Below are positions 1 through 5,844 of a DNA stretch of 29,373 nucleotides, piece after piece (position 1 is the first letter of the stretch; every line of letters starts with the position of its first letter). The notes below the pieces were generated by a model. The model saw nothing but the letters and a program-made list of their open reading frames with translations. It had not been told where the DNA came from and made no database searches. The position numbers were made by a program, and so were the translations under genes. Origin of the DNA: Thermoplasmata archaeon (lineage in GTDB: Archaea; Thermoplasmatota; Thermoplasmata; Thermoplasmatales; Thermoplasmataceae); the NCBI GenBank assembly GCA_021850745.1, contig JAJZKX010000001.1, positions 1 to 29,373 of the forward strand, given 5' to 3'.

Positions 1-2
1 GA

Positions 3-254
3 TTCAGAGAAGAAGATCAGATCAGGTTGCATAAAGTTGCGAAGGAACTGTGGGATAGGGGCGTGTACGTAATCATCAGCAACTCCAGTACCGATTTTCT
101 GAAGGAACAATATAAAGACTTCAATTGCAGGGAGATCATGGCGAATAGGGCAATCAATTCGATAGCGGGGGGCAGAGGCACAGTCCCTGAGCTGAACATA
201 ACAAATTTTAACGATAATTCCATTCTTCAATTGAACAGAACAAAGTTATTTTAA
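3..254 (+). CDS. DNA adenine methylase (Dam/D12 class), C-terminal fragment
   Basis: The reading frame is open from base 3, so the gene begins left of the window and only the last 83 residues are present. They show the C-terminal pattern of N6-adenine DNA methyltransferases of the D12/Dam class: an FxxxDQxRL stretch, then LWDRGVYVIISNS (the SNS strand), a YKDF segment, an R-A-I-N-S-x-A-G-G-R-G segment and a final ELNITNF motif before the stop. The family transfers a methyl group from S-adenosylmethionine to adenine, usually in GATC or a restriction-system site. The catalytic DPPY motif would lie upstream and cannot be checked. A TTG at base 27 could be called as a start but lies within the conserved fold. 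Whether it is a solitary methylase or has a restriction partner cannot be seen here. It converges on the cupin gene and is unrelated to the catabolic genes. Confidence 0.8.
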   Translation, partial: FREEDQIRLHKVAKELWDRGVYVIISNSSTDFLKEQYKDFNCREIMANRAINSIAGGRGTVPELNITNFNDNSILQLNRTKLF

Positions 255-462
255 CGCGCCACAGCAATCCAATTATACCGACATTGTTAGCTATTTCTCC
301 TCCTGTTTACAGATAGTTAGGTCATAATTTTCCTTGTCGGCTGCTAAATTGCCGTGAGATTTTATATCACCAAGATCCGGAGTTTCAACATTCTTTCTTG
401 ATCTATCGGAACAGACTTTTGCGATCTATCTGATTTTGGCAATTTTAATTTAGAAATATGGT
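255..462. other. convergent intergenic region, no gene seen
   Basis: This is the AT-rich space between the stops of the methylase fragment (plus) and the cupin gene (minus). I see no ORF, strong hairpin or operator-like palindrome; short T-runs on both strands could serve as archaeal terminators. Confidence 0.4.
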
Positions 463-819
463 TCATGGTTTCTTCTGTAAGGAGTACCTGACTTCGAAGG
501 TCAAACAGCCCGTGTCGGATTTCCAGGGGCCATGCGGCATGCCCGGAGGCCTGCAGGCGTACATTCCACTGGAGAAATTCTCACCAAGTCTGGTGTCATA
601 CAGTGAACCCTCAAGAATGTAAACCTCCTCCCAGAAGTCGTGTTTGAGTACTCCATTAGGTGATGTATCTGTCCCAGGTGCAAAGCGAAGCAATCTTGTA
701 GCAACACCTCCTTCAGAATCCCTCGCGAGTATTTTCTCCGTAAGACCTTCAACGCTGCCTTCACATCTTGTCCATTCCACGCCAATTATATCAAAAAATT
801 CAAGTTGTGGTTTAGCCAT
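463..819 (-). CDS. cupin-domain protein, ChrR-like
   Basis: A 118-residue single-domain cupin. Residues 60-71 carry H-D-F-W-E-E-V-Y-I-L-E-G (cupin motif 1: H60, E64/E65) and residues 91-98 P-P-G-M-P-H-G-P (motif 2, H96). The arrangement resembles the ChrR-type cupin domain that binds Zn or Fe in small stand-alone proteins. It is the last gene of the minus-strand operon: its ATG lies one base after the stop of the HpaB-type gene, and a GAGG Shine-Dalgarno sits about seven bases upstream. The position suggests a role in handling the product of the monooxygenase, as a dioxygenase, isomerase or metal-binding accessory. No reaction can be assigned from sequence alone. Confidence 0.8.
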   Translation of the reverse strand: MAKPQLEFFDIIGVEWTRCEGSVEGLTEKILARDSEGGVATRLLRFAPGTDTSPNGVLKHDFWEEVYILEGSLYDTRLGENFSSGMYACRPPGMPHGPWKSDTGCLTFEVRYSLQKKP

Positions 820-820
820 A

Positions 821-2293
821 TTATTTCCTCAGTTCTTCGTAAGAATGCCCGGACTTAAGGTCATATTTCAAAAGGAAGTTATCAACAAGTCCAACGCTTT
901 CACCAAAGTCGTAATTTCTGAATGAGTATAATTTTGCCACGTAGGGCGCCCCTGCATAGAACATTTCATACTGAAGATGCCTTCCTGCGAATTCAGAACC
1001 TATTACGTCCCACGCAAGCCTGAAGAGCTTGATTCTTTCCTCTGTCCGGAGATCGGGGGATCGTATGTATCTCTTCAAGTCTTCCATTATCTCTTTAGAT
1101 TCGAGTTCCCTGTAACTTGATGGCACTTGAAGAACACCGGCTCCGGAAAGTTCTCTGAGTATCTGTATGGTTCTTGGATAGATCTCAGATTGCATACCCA
1201 TTGCTCCATAGAGGAATCTCGGATTCGGAGCATATACGTTTATGTCGCGTCGGACGCCATTATTTTCTGATGCAATAATCATGCCCTCAACTATGGAAGA
1301 GAGGGAGGCAAGTTCCCCCAGCTTTTCAATGACCCCCTGTATCTTATCTGTTACATTTGCAGTCGCAATCTTTCTAGCAATTCCCGATATAAACTTCAAC
1401 TTAACGCTTAACCTGATCTGAGCCTGGTTATTGCCGAGCACATGTGCAGGAGTTTCGAAGAATTGCGACTGCAGTAGTTTCACATTCCGGTACACAAATA
1501 CATTTTCCCAAGGAACGAAAACATCATCGAAAACAACGAAAGCGTCTGATTCATCGAATCTCGTAGACAGAGGATAATCAAAAATGCTGGGCTTCCCAGG
1601 TGCGTAAGGAGTCCTGCAGTATAACTTAACGCCATTTGCAGAAAGGGGAACGTAAAAAGATATTGCATAATCCTCGTCTCCTTCTTTTAGGGGCGGTATA
1701 CAGCTGACAAAAATGTAATCAGAAACTGCAGCTGCCGTGCCTAGCATTTGAGAACCACGAACTATGATTCCACCTTCTACCTCCTCTGCAACCCCTACCT
1801 GCACAAACTTCTCATCGAGTTCGTGAGCAGATTTTGATCTGTCCACCTGTGGAGGGATTATGGTGTAAGCGACGTAAAGATCCTCGTCAATAACTTTCCT
1901 GTAAAAATTCAGTACATTATCAGCGAATTCTTTACCTCCTCTGGAAAAAATTGAAGGATTCGCTGCAAACCCCGCAAGAAATGAGCCGACATGGTCAGGA
2001 CTTCTTCCAACGAAACCCACGGTGATTTCAGCCCATCTGGCAATTGCACTGTGGCGATCCAGAAGATCTTCCCTGGAATGTGGAATCATGAACACTTTGT
2101 TTCCAGTGTTCCCCCATTCAGTCCTGAAGGTCATGTTATTCTCAGGTTTGCTGCTGTAATCGTACAATGAGGCAACTGTATTAACTATACCAGTGAATGC
2201 TTCGTGCTTCGTTACATCCCCTATTTTTTCTCCATTAATGTATACATTTCTTTTCCCTTTCACCGCTCTTTTATACTCTTCTCCTGTCCTCAC
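821..2293 (-). CDS. FADH2-dependent monooxygenase, HpaB family oxygenase component
   Basis: 490 residues, the usual length for the 4-hydroxyphenylacetate 3-monooxygenase (HpaB) family, which uses FADH2 from a separate reductase to hydroxylate phenols or heteroaromatics. The N-terminus MRTGEEYKRA fits the family start and supports GTG 2293. GRSPDH lies at 96-101, PPQVDRS at 147-153, RGSQMLGTAA in the middle, and the FDDVFVPWENVF segment follows. The iron-sulfur Cys residues of 4-hydroxybutyryl-CoA dehydratases are absent. R97 aligns with substrate-site Arg100 of Thermus HpaB, but His101 replaces Tyr104 and Tyr143 replaces His142, so the substrate is probably not 4-hydroxyphenylacetate. Six bases separate it from the DUF2848 stop, and GGAG at that stop provides the ribosome site. 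The flavin reductase at the head of the operon is the likely partner. A TGTATACA word lies inside its 5' end. Confidence 0.9.
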   Translation of the reverse strand: MRTGEEYKRAVKGKRNVYINGEKIGDVTKHEAFTGIVNTVASLYDYSSKPENNMTFRTEWGNTGNKVFMIPHSREDLLDRHSAIARWAEITVGFVGRSPDHVGSFLAGFAANPSIFSRGGKEFADNVLNFYRKVIDEDLYVAYTIIPPQVDRSKSAHELDEKFVQVGVAEEVEGGIIVRGSQMLGTAAAVSDYIFVSCIPPLKEGDEDYAISFYVPLSANGVKLYCRTPYAPGKPSIFDYPLSTRFDESDAFVVFDDVFVPWENVFVYRNVKLLQSQFFETPAHVLGNNQAQIRLSVKLKFISGIARKIATANVTDKIQGVIEKLGELASLSSIVEGMIIASENNGVRRDINVYAPNPRFLYGAMGMQSEIYPRTIQILRELSGAGVLQVPSSYRELESKEIMEDLKRYIRSPDLRTEERIKLFRLAWDVIGSEFAGRHLQYEMFYAGAPYVAKLYSFRNYDFGESVGLVDNFLLKYDLKSGHSYEELRK

Positions 2294-2299
2294 TTTTAA

Positions 2300-2977
2300 T
2301 CACTCCATTGTCTTTACGCTATACTTGAAGCTGAGCTGGACTCCATCCTCCGGATTTTCCATTTCCATGTGGTAAGCATTCCCATACACGAATTTGCCTT
2401 CCAATATTGGAATGGTGCCAAGAAAGACAACAGAATTGTGAAGCTTCACCCCAAGATTCTTTTCCAGATCGCTCACAATGTTTCTCACAGGAATAATTTG
2501 CAGCAGTTGCCCATCCTGATATTTTTTAACTGTTCCCTCAATTGCCACAGAACTTCTGAGAATGAATTTTTCCCAGTTCTTTTCAACGTAATCGAACTCT
2601 AGAACCTCAGAATGGACAGGTTTTCTGCATGCGGCTTTGCTTTCAGCAATCCCAGTTCTTTCGAGATCCCTGGCAGTGTGATCACTTCCAATCCCAATAT
2701 ACCATTTCCCGGAGATAACAAAGAGAACAGGTTCAACTTCGCCTGATGATTCCCTGGACATTACCCGGATAGAATCTTCGTGCGTCACAAGATCGTTCTG
2801 GATTCTGTAAAAAGATGGTATCGTTTCCGGCACTGGTACACCCTCCTCAGACAGTTCCTTGATGTGCGCCTCAGTAGTTTTTCTGTCTTTTCCAGTAAAT
2901 CCAGCAATTACAACTATTTCGGGTTCAAATTGGACGGTTTTCTGGGTTCCATATATTTTCAACCTAATGTTGACCAC
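2300..2977 (-). CDS. DUF2848 family protein
   Basis: 225 residues, GTG start. Family hallmarks are G-I-G-S-D-H-T-A-R-D-L-E (95-106), S-K-A-A-C-R-K-P (113-120) and W-x-K-F-x-L-R-S in the middle. DUF2848 has no established function that I know of; a distant relation to fumarylacetoacetate-hydrolase-like folds has been suggested by its annotation neighbourhood, and I treat that as weak. Here it sits between the flavin reductase (16-base gap) and the HpaB-type oxygenase (6-base gap), so it is almost certainly co-transcribed with both. This suggests it acts on the hydroxylated product, for example as a hydrolase or isomerase. No signal peptide or membrane segment is visible. A GTG rather than ATG start is used; AAGG immediately before it is a poor ribosome site, so translation may be coupled to the upstream gene. 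Confidence 0.85.
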   Translation of the reverse strand: MVNIRLKIYGTQKTVQFEPEIVVIAGFTGKDRKTTEAHIKELSEEGVPVPETIPSFYRIQNDLVTHEDSIRVMSRESSGEVEPVLFVISGKWYIGIGSDHTARDLERTGIAESKAACRKPVHSEVLEFDYVEKNWEKFILRSSVAIEGTVKKYQDGQLLQIIPVRNIVSDLEKNLGVKLHNSVVFLGTIPILEGKFVYGNAYHMEMENPEDGVQLSFKYSVKTME

Positions 2978-2993
2978 CTTGATCTGATCGGAC

Positions 2994-3527
2994 TCACTGA
3001 ATCGCGCTCATGAATTTCCGTTTATAGAATACCATGGCTGGCTCGTCGCTGATGACATTACAATTTGCCACTCGACCTACCACCATTATATGATCTGCGA
3101 TTTCTTCTCTTTTGTAGAGGGTACATTCAATGTGCCCGAGAGAGTCGTTCAGTACCGGAATCCCGGATTTGCTCAGGGAATAACTGTGGCCTGCAAACTT
3201 GTCCGCATTGCCATCTGTTGCAAAATCCTTTGCGGTGCACTCCTGTGTTCCCTTTAATATGTTAACAATAAACTTTCCAGATTCTTCGATAGCCCTAGCA
3301 GTTCTACTCCCCTTTATTATAAACAATGCCAGGAGGGGAGGGTCCAGTGATACGGAAGTGAATGAATTCATGGTTCCCCCACAGAAGCTTCCATCTTTTT
3401 GAATTGAGGTTACAACAGTTACCCCTGTGGGATATCTCCTGAGTATTTCCCTTAATGTTTCATTACCTGAATTTGAAATCAATAAAGCACCTTGCTTTCC
3501 ATAATTATTAAATATTAAAACTTTCAC
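2994..3527 (-). CDS. flavin reductase-like protein (HpaC type)
   Basis: A 177-residue FMN-binding split-barrel protein of the flavin reductase family. R-Y-P-T-G-V-T-V-V-T (31-40) and M-N-S-F-T-S-V-S-L-D-P-P-L (53-65) are the classic flavin-binding elements. The family reduces FAD or FMN with NAD(P)H and passes it to a partner oxygenase, here most plausibly the HpaB-type protein two genes downstream. Start choice is uncertain. GTG 3527 gives the longest frame but adds about 15 residues before the family's usual beginning. TTG at 3482 would give a more typical N-terminus and has the AT-rich box TTTAATATTTAAT about 28 bases upstream, as expected for a leaderless archaeal transcript. It is the first gene of the operon. 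The palindrome ACAAATTTGT (3541-3550) and two TGTATACA-like boxes further upstream may control it. Confidence 0.88.
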   Translation of the reverse strand: MKVLIFNNYGKQGALLISNSGNETLREILRRYPTGVTVVTSIQKDGSFCGGTMNSFTSVSLDPPLLALFIIKGSRTARAIEESGKFIVNILKGTQECTAKDFATDGNADKFAGHSYSLSKSGIPVLNDSLGHIECTLYKREEIADHIMVVGRVANCNVISDEPAMVFYKRKFMSAIQ

Positions 3528-3829
3528 ATCTAAGATTCATACAAATTTGTGTTATTTCCCCCTCTGTATTTTATTTGTTGAACCCTTGTTTTCCAGCATT
3601 AAGAAAGAAAACTTATAACGTCTTTTTTTGTAGACAATTTACAGTACCAGTAAATATTATAGTTCCTATGTATACAATTTATGGAGCAATTTTGCCTTGC
3701 ACCGGGAATGCAATTCTGAGGAGACCTCCCCTCTAAAACCATTCCGCTGGGTCGTATAGCTCAGATGAATTTCTATACTCCCCCCATGGGATTTGATTGG
3801 TTCAAATGCTGGGAAAAACTTTGTATCAG
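3528..3829. promoter_or_regulatory. promoter region of the flavin reductase operon with two operator-like boxes
   Basis: 302 bases without a gene. It holds the palindrome ACAAATTTGT (3541-3550), TTGTAGACAA (3628-3637, one mismatch to the recurring palindrome) and TGTATACA (3669-3676). The last two are about 40 bases apart, close to four helical turns. The right half (3749-3815) contains tRNA-like words but cannot fold as a tRNA. It also receives the 3' end of the aldolase-family transcript. Confidence 0.5.
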
Positions 3830-4552
3830 TTATACTCGTACTCCCCTTTTCTCCAGTCTTGTGACAAAGTATCCCCAGTCTGCCTCCATCAATTCGTTTT
3901 CAAGTTCTAGAGAATGATGCTTCTTTATGTCATCTGGATCGTACTGAAGGAGCTGCCCTACGCAGGAAGCGAAATACTGTTTTCGTGAAGCACGTTCAAG
4001 TGCCGCCCCCGTTGTGACAACCTCCTCTATGCTCCCTCCTACAATGAAAACTCCATGGCCCCTGTGCACTATGGCCTTCTTCTTCCCTAGTAAGTCTGCC
4101 ATCTGTTTTCCCATCTGAGGCGTATTTACGAATAGTGGAAGCCCGGAGTATATGGGAACACCGTCTGTAAACCCGAACGAATCTCTCGAAATTAGTGCTA
4201 TTTTCTGGTTTGCCATGGCAAGCAGGTTCGTGTAGAAAGCATGCATATGCAGAGCAGCCTTTACGTCAGCACGTACCTTGAAAACTTCTGAATAGAAGTA
4301 AAATTCATGCATGGATTCAGGATAACTGCCCTCAACCACGTTTCCTTCGTAATCTATTGTGACTATATCTGAAGCTGTGCAGTCAGCAATGGATCTCTGG
4401 TAATCGTGCAGATGCCCCGGAATCAATATTCTGTTTTCGCCGATATGATAAGCGACGTGTCCCCTCCCGAGTTCTGTCAGTTCCTCGTTCACAAGTATTC
4501 TGTTCGCTGTGGCCAATTTCTGCTTTATGCCATTCCAGTCTTGCATTTTCAT
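3830..4552 (-). CDS. class II aldolase/adducin-family protein
   Basis: 240 residues. Zinc ligands expected for class II aldolases are visible: the H-M-H pair in A-A-L-H-M-H-A-F-Y-T and the later His in H-R-G-H-G-V-F-I-V-G; the acidic residue in P-E-S-M-H-E-F-Y matches the catalytic Glu. The family includes fuculose- and ribulose-phosphate aldolases and epimerases, but also aromatic decarboxylases such as 3,4-dihydroxyphthalate decarboxylase. In an island rich in decarboxylases and hydroxylases, an aromatic decarboxylase or aldol-cleavage role is more likely than sugar metabolism; this is inference from context. It is a single gene divergent from the GntR regulator. The start ATG 4552 has a TATA-like box at 4578-4587 that overlaps the perfect palindrome TTGTATACAA, so transcription is probably repressed by whatever binds there. 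Confidence 0.85.
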   Translation of the reverse strand: MKMQDWNGIKQKLATANRILVNEELTELGRGHVAYHIGENRILIPGHLHDYQRSIADCTASDIVTIDYEGNVVEGSYPESMHEFYFYSEVFKVRADVKAALHMHAFYTNLLAMANQKIALISRDSFGFTDGVPIYSGLPLFVNTPQMGKQMADLLGKKKAIVHRGHGVFIVGGSIEEVVTTGAALERASRKQYFASCVGQLLQYDPDDIKKHHSLELENELMEADWGYFVTRLEKRGVRV

Positions 4553-4577
4553 TTTATATGTATTACCATTCTTATTA

Positions 4578-4590
4578 CTTTTGTATACAA
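4578..4590 (-). promoter_or_regulatory. aldolase-family promoter overlapped by palindrome TTGTATACAA
   Basis: The 10-base perfect palindrome TTGTATACAA (4581-4590) lies 29-38 bases upstream of the start ATG 4552. Read on the minus strand, TATACAAAAG is at the place of a TATA box for a leaderless transcript. A protein bound here would block TBP/TFB, as expected for a repressor site. Confidence 0.55.
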
Positions 4591-4759
4591 CAATTGAAAT
4601 TTGAGATATCGACGATCATTAACTCTTTCCTGATTTCCTATTCCTTTTTTAACATCTGCTAAGTAAAATTCGCTCTCGACTTTGTTGTCATGAGCATCCA
4701 TAATATTTCAGCTTTCCTTAATTCAATTGAATAAATTGTTCACTGGCCTTGGATATTTA

Positions 4760-4775
4760 TGTATCTCTGGATACA
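4760..4775. promoter_or_regulatory. inverted repeat TGTATC-N4-GATACA upstream of the regulator gene
   Basis: Perfect six-base arms TGTATC and GATACA are separated by TCTG. The outer TGTA/TACA half-sites equal those of the recurring palindrome but are spaced further apart. It lies between the divergent aldolase-family and regulator genes. Confidence 0.4.
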
Positions 4776-4835
4776 ATTATTATTTCATCCAGCTGTAGAA
4801 ATGAAGGCATTTCGCATTAACTGGGGATAAAACCC

Positions 4836-4876
4836 ATAGATTGATTTATCTATAGCTTAATATTAATATATACTTT
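4836..4876 (+). promoter_or_regulatory. regulator gene promoter: palindrome plus TATA box
   Basis: ATAGAT (4836-4841) and ATCTAT (4848-4853) form an inverted repeat with a six-base spacer. Just downstream, TTAATATATACTTT (4863-4876) is a TATA-like element centred about 24 bases before ATG 4891. The inverted repeat sits where an operator or activator site would contact the basal promoter and differs from TGTATACA. Confidence 0.5.
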
Positions 4877-4890
4877 AACAATCCAAACCG

Positions 4891-5556
4891 ATGGAAAAAC
4901 TAAGCCTACCAAAAATAGCATATGATGCCATTATTGACGTCATAATGGTTGGAACCTTGAAGCTAGGCCAACCAATACCTCAGATTCAATTAACAAAACT
5001 TCTCTCAATGAGCAGAACTCCTGTAAGGGAAGCAATGGCTGCCCTGGAAAGAGATGGAATACTGGTCAAGGAGGGTAGGAAATACTCCGTGTGCTACATT
5101 TCGAGGAAAGAAGTACAGGAGCTTTACAGTGTCAGAAAAAACCTGGAAGGAATGGCAGCATGGGACTGTGCAAGATTACTGACTCCAGAGACTGCAAAAG
5201 CTTTAACGTCCCAGATGAAAAAGATCAAGAAACTTACTTTTTCTGAGAATGTTGATCCCTATACTCTTTCGACTCAGAATGGAAACCTTCATCTCCTGAT
5301 AGCGCAGGGAAGTGATAACCGGTACAATGTCAAATTCCTAAATGAAGTGGTGTTGAAATTGAAAATTGTACGCGCAGCCACTTTAAACAGTTATGAAAGG
5401 AGGAATGAGGAGTTTGCAGAACATACAGAGATTGTCGAGGCAATTCTTGCTCGTGATTCGAGAAAGGCCAGAGTTGCAATGGAACAACACAGAATCAACA
5501 TCCTAAAATTCGCAGAGGAAAACATACTTCCTGAACTATTCCCGGATGATGAGTAG
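4891..5556 (+). CDS. GntR-family transcriptional regulator, FCD subfamily
   Basis: 221 residues. Residues 1-70 form the winged helix with the GntR helix-turn-helix M-S-R-T-P-V-R-E-A-M-A-A-L-E-R-D-G (40-56). Residues 75-215 form the all-helical FCD ligand domain. H134, H178 and H200 match three metal-ligand His positions of FCD proteins; the usual Asp four residues before the first His is Asn130 here. FCD regulators respond to carboxylic acids and sugar acids and typically bind palindromes with TNGT/ACNA half-sites, which fits TGTATACA. It is the only transcription factor recognisable in the window. The type is common in bacteria and less so in archaea, so horizontal acquisition with the catabolic genes is plausible. 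A TATA box lies 24 bases before ATG, and a T-run follows the gene at 5620-5633. Confidence 0.92.
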   Translation: MEKLSLPKIAYDAIIDVIMVGTLKLGQPIPQIQLTKLLSMSRTPVREAMAALERDGILVKEGRKYSVCYISRKEVQELYSVRKNLEGMAAWDCARLLTPETAKALTSQMKKIKKLTFSENVDPYTLSTQNGNLHLLIAQGSDNRYNVKFLNEVVLKLKIVRAATLNSYERRNEEFAEHTEIVEAILARDSRKARVAMEQHRINILKFAEENILPELFPDDE

Positions 5557-5619
5557 CCTAAGCATTCACAGATCGCAGAAATCCCCTTAATCTCCCGGCC
5601 ATTAAGCAATATAGGAATG

Positions 5620-5633
5620 CTTTTTTTGTTTTT
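5620..5633 (+). terminator. T-rich terminator after the regulator gene
   Basis: CTTTTTTTGTTTTT follows the regulator gene by about 63 bases. AGCATTC (5561-5567) and GAATGCT (5615-5621) are perfectly complementary across a long loop just before the T-run. Archaeal RNA polymerase terminates at such T-tracts. Confidence 0.5.
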
Positions 5634-5670
5634 ACCCTCATTCCAGCATTTCGGCACCCAAATTTGAGGA

Positions 5671-5680
5671 ATGTATACAT
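5671..5680. promoter_or_regulatory. palindrome ATGTATACAT upstream of the Mo-hydroxylase operon
   Basis: A 10-base perfect palindrome with the TGTATACA core, in the 288-base space between the regulator gene and the hydroxylase operon. It is about 130 bases upstream of the presumed TATA box (5806-5816), further than at the aldolase-family or MFS promoters. Confidence 0.5.
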
Positions 5681-5805
5681 TGAATCTCATCGTTAACCTA
5701 TACTTGAGGGTACACAGACAACCTGATAAATACGGGATAAATGGGAAACAGGACAAATTAAAAATGATCTCTATGTGACCTATTTTTTGTTCATTTTCTT
5801 TGGAA

Positions 5806-5816
5806 AAGTATTTAAG
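5806..5816 (+). promoter_or_regulatory. TATA-like box of the Mo-hydroxylase operon
   Basis: AAGTATTTAAG is centred about 33 bases before ATG 5845. It favours that ATG over the upstream in-frame TTG at 5800, which would lie before the box. Confidence 0.5.
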
Positions 5817-5844
5817 TTTTTGCAATATACTCAGCAGCGATAAT

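Noticed and set aside
2239..2246. Perfect TGTATACA inside the HpaB-type gene
   Set aside because: It encodes Asn-Val-Tyr-Ile within the normal protein sequence, so codon use explains it. An internal operator cannot be excluded but is not counted.
3749..3821. tRNA-like words (TAGCTCAG and GGTTCAAATGC) about the right distance apart
   Set aside because: The acceptor, D and anticodon stems do not pair; there is no complementary 3' end to GGGTCGT. At most a chance resemblance or a very decayed remnant.
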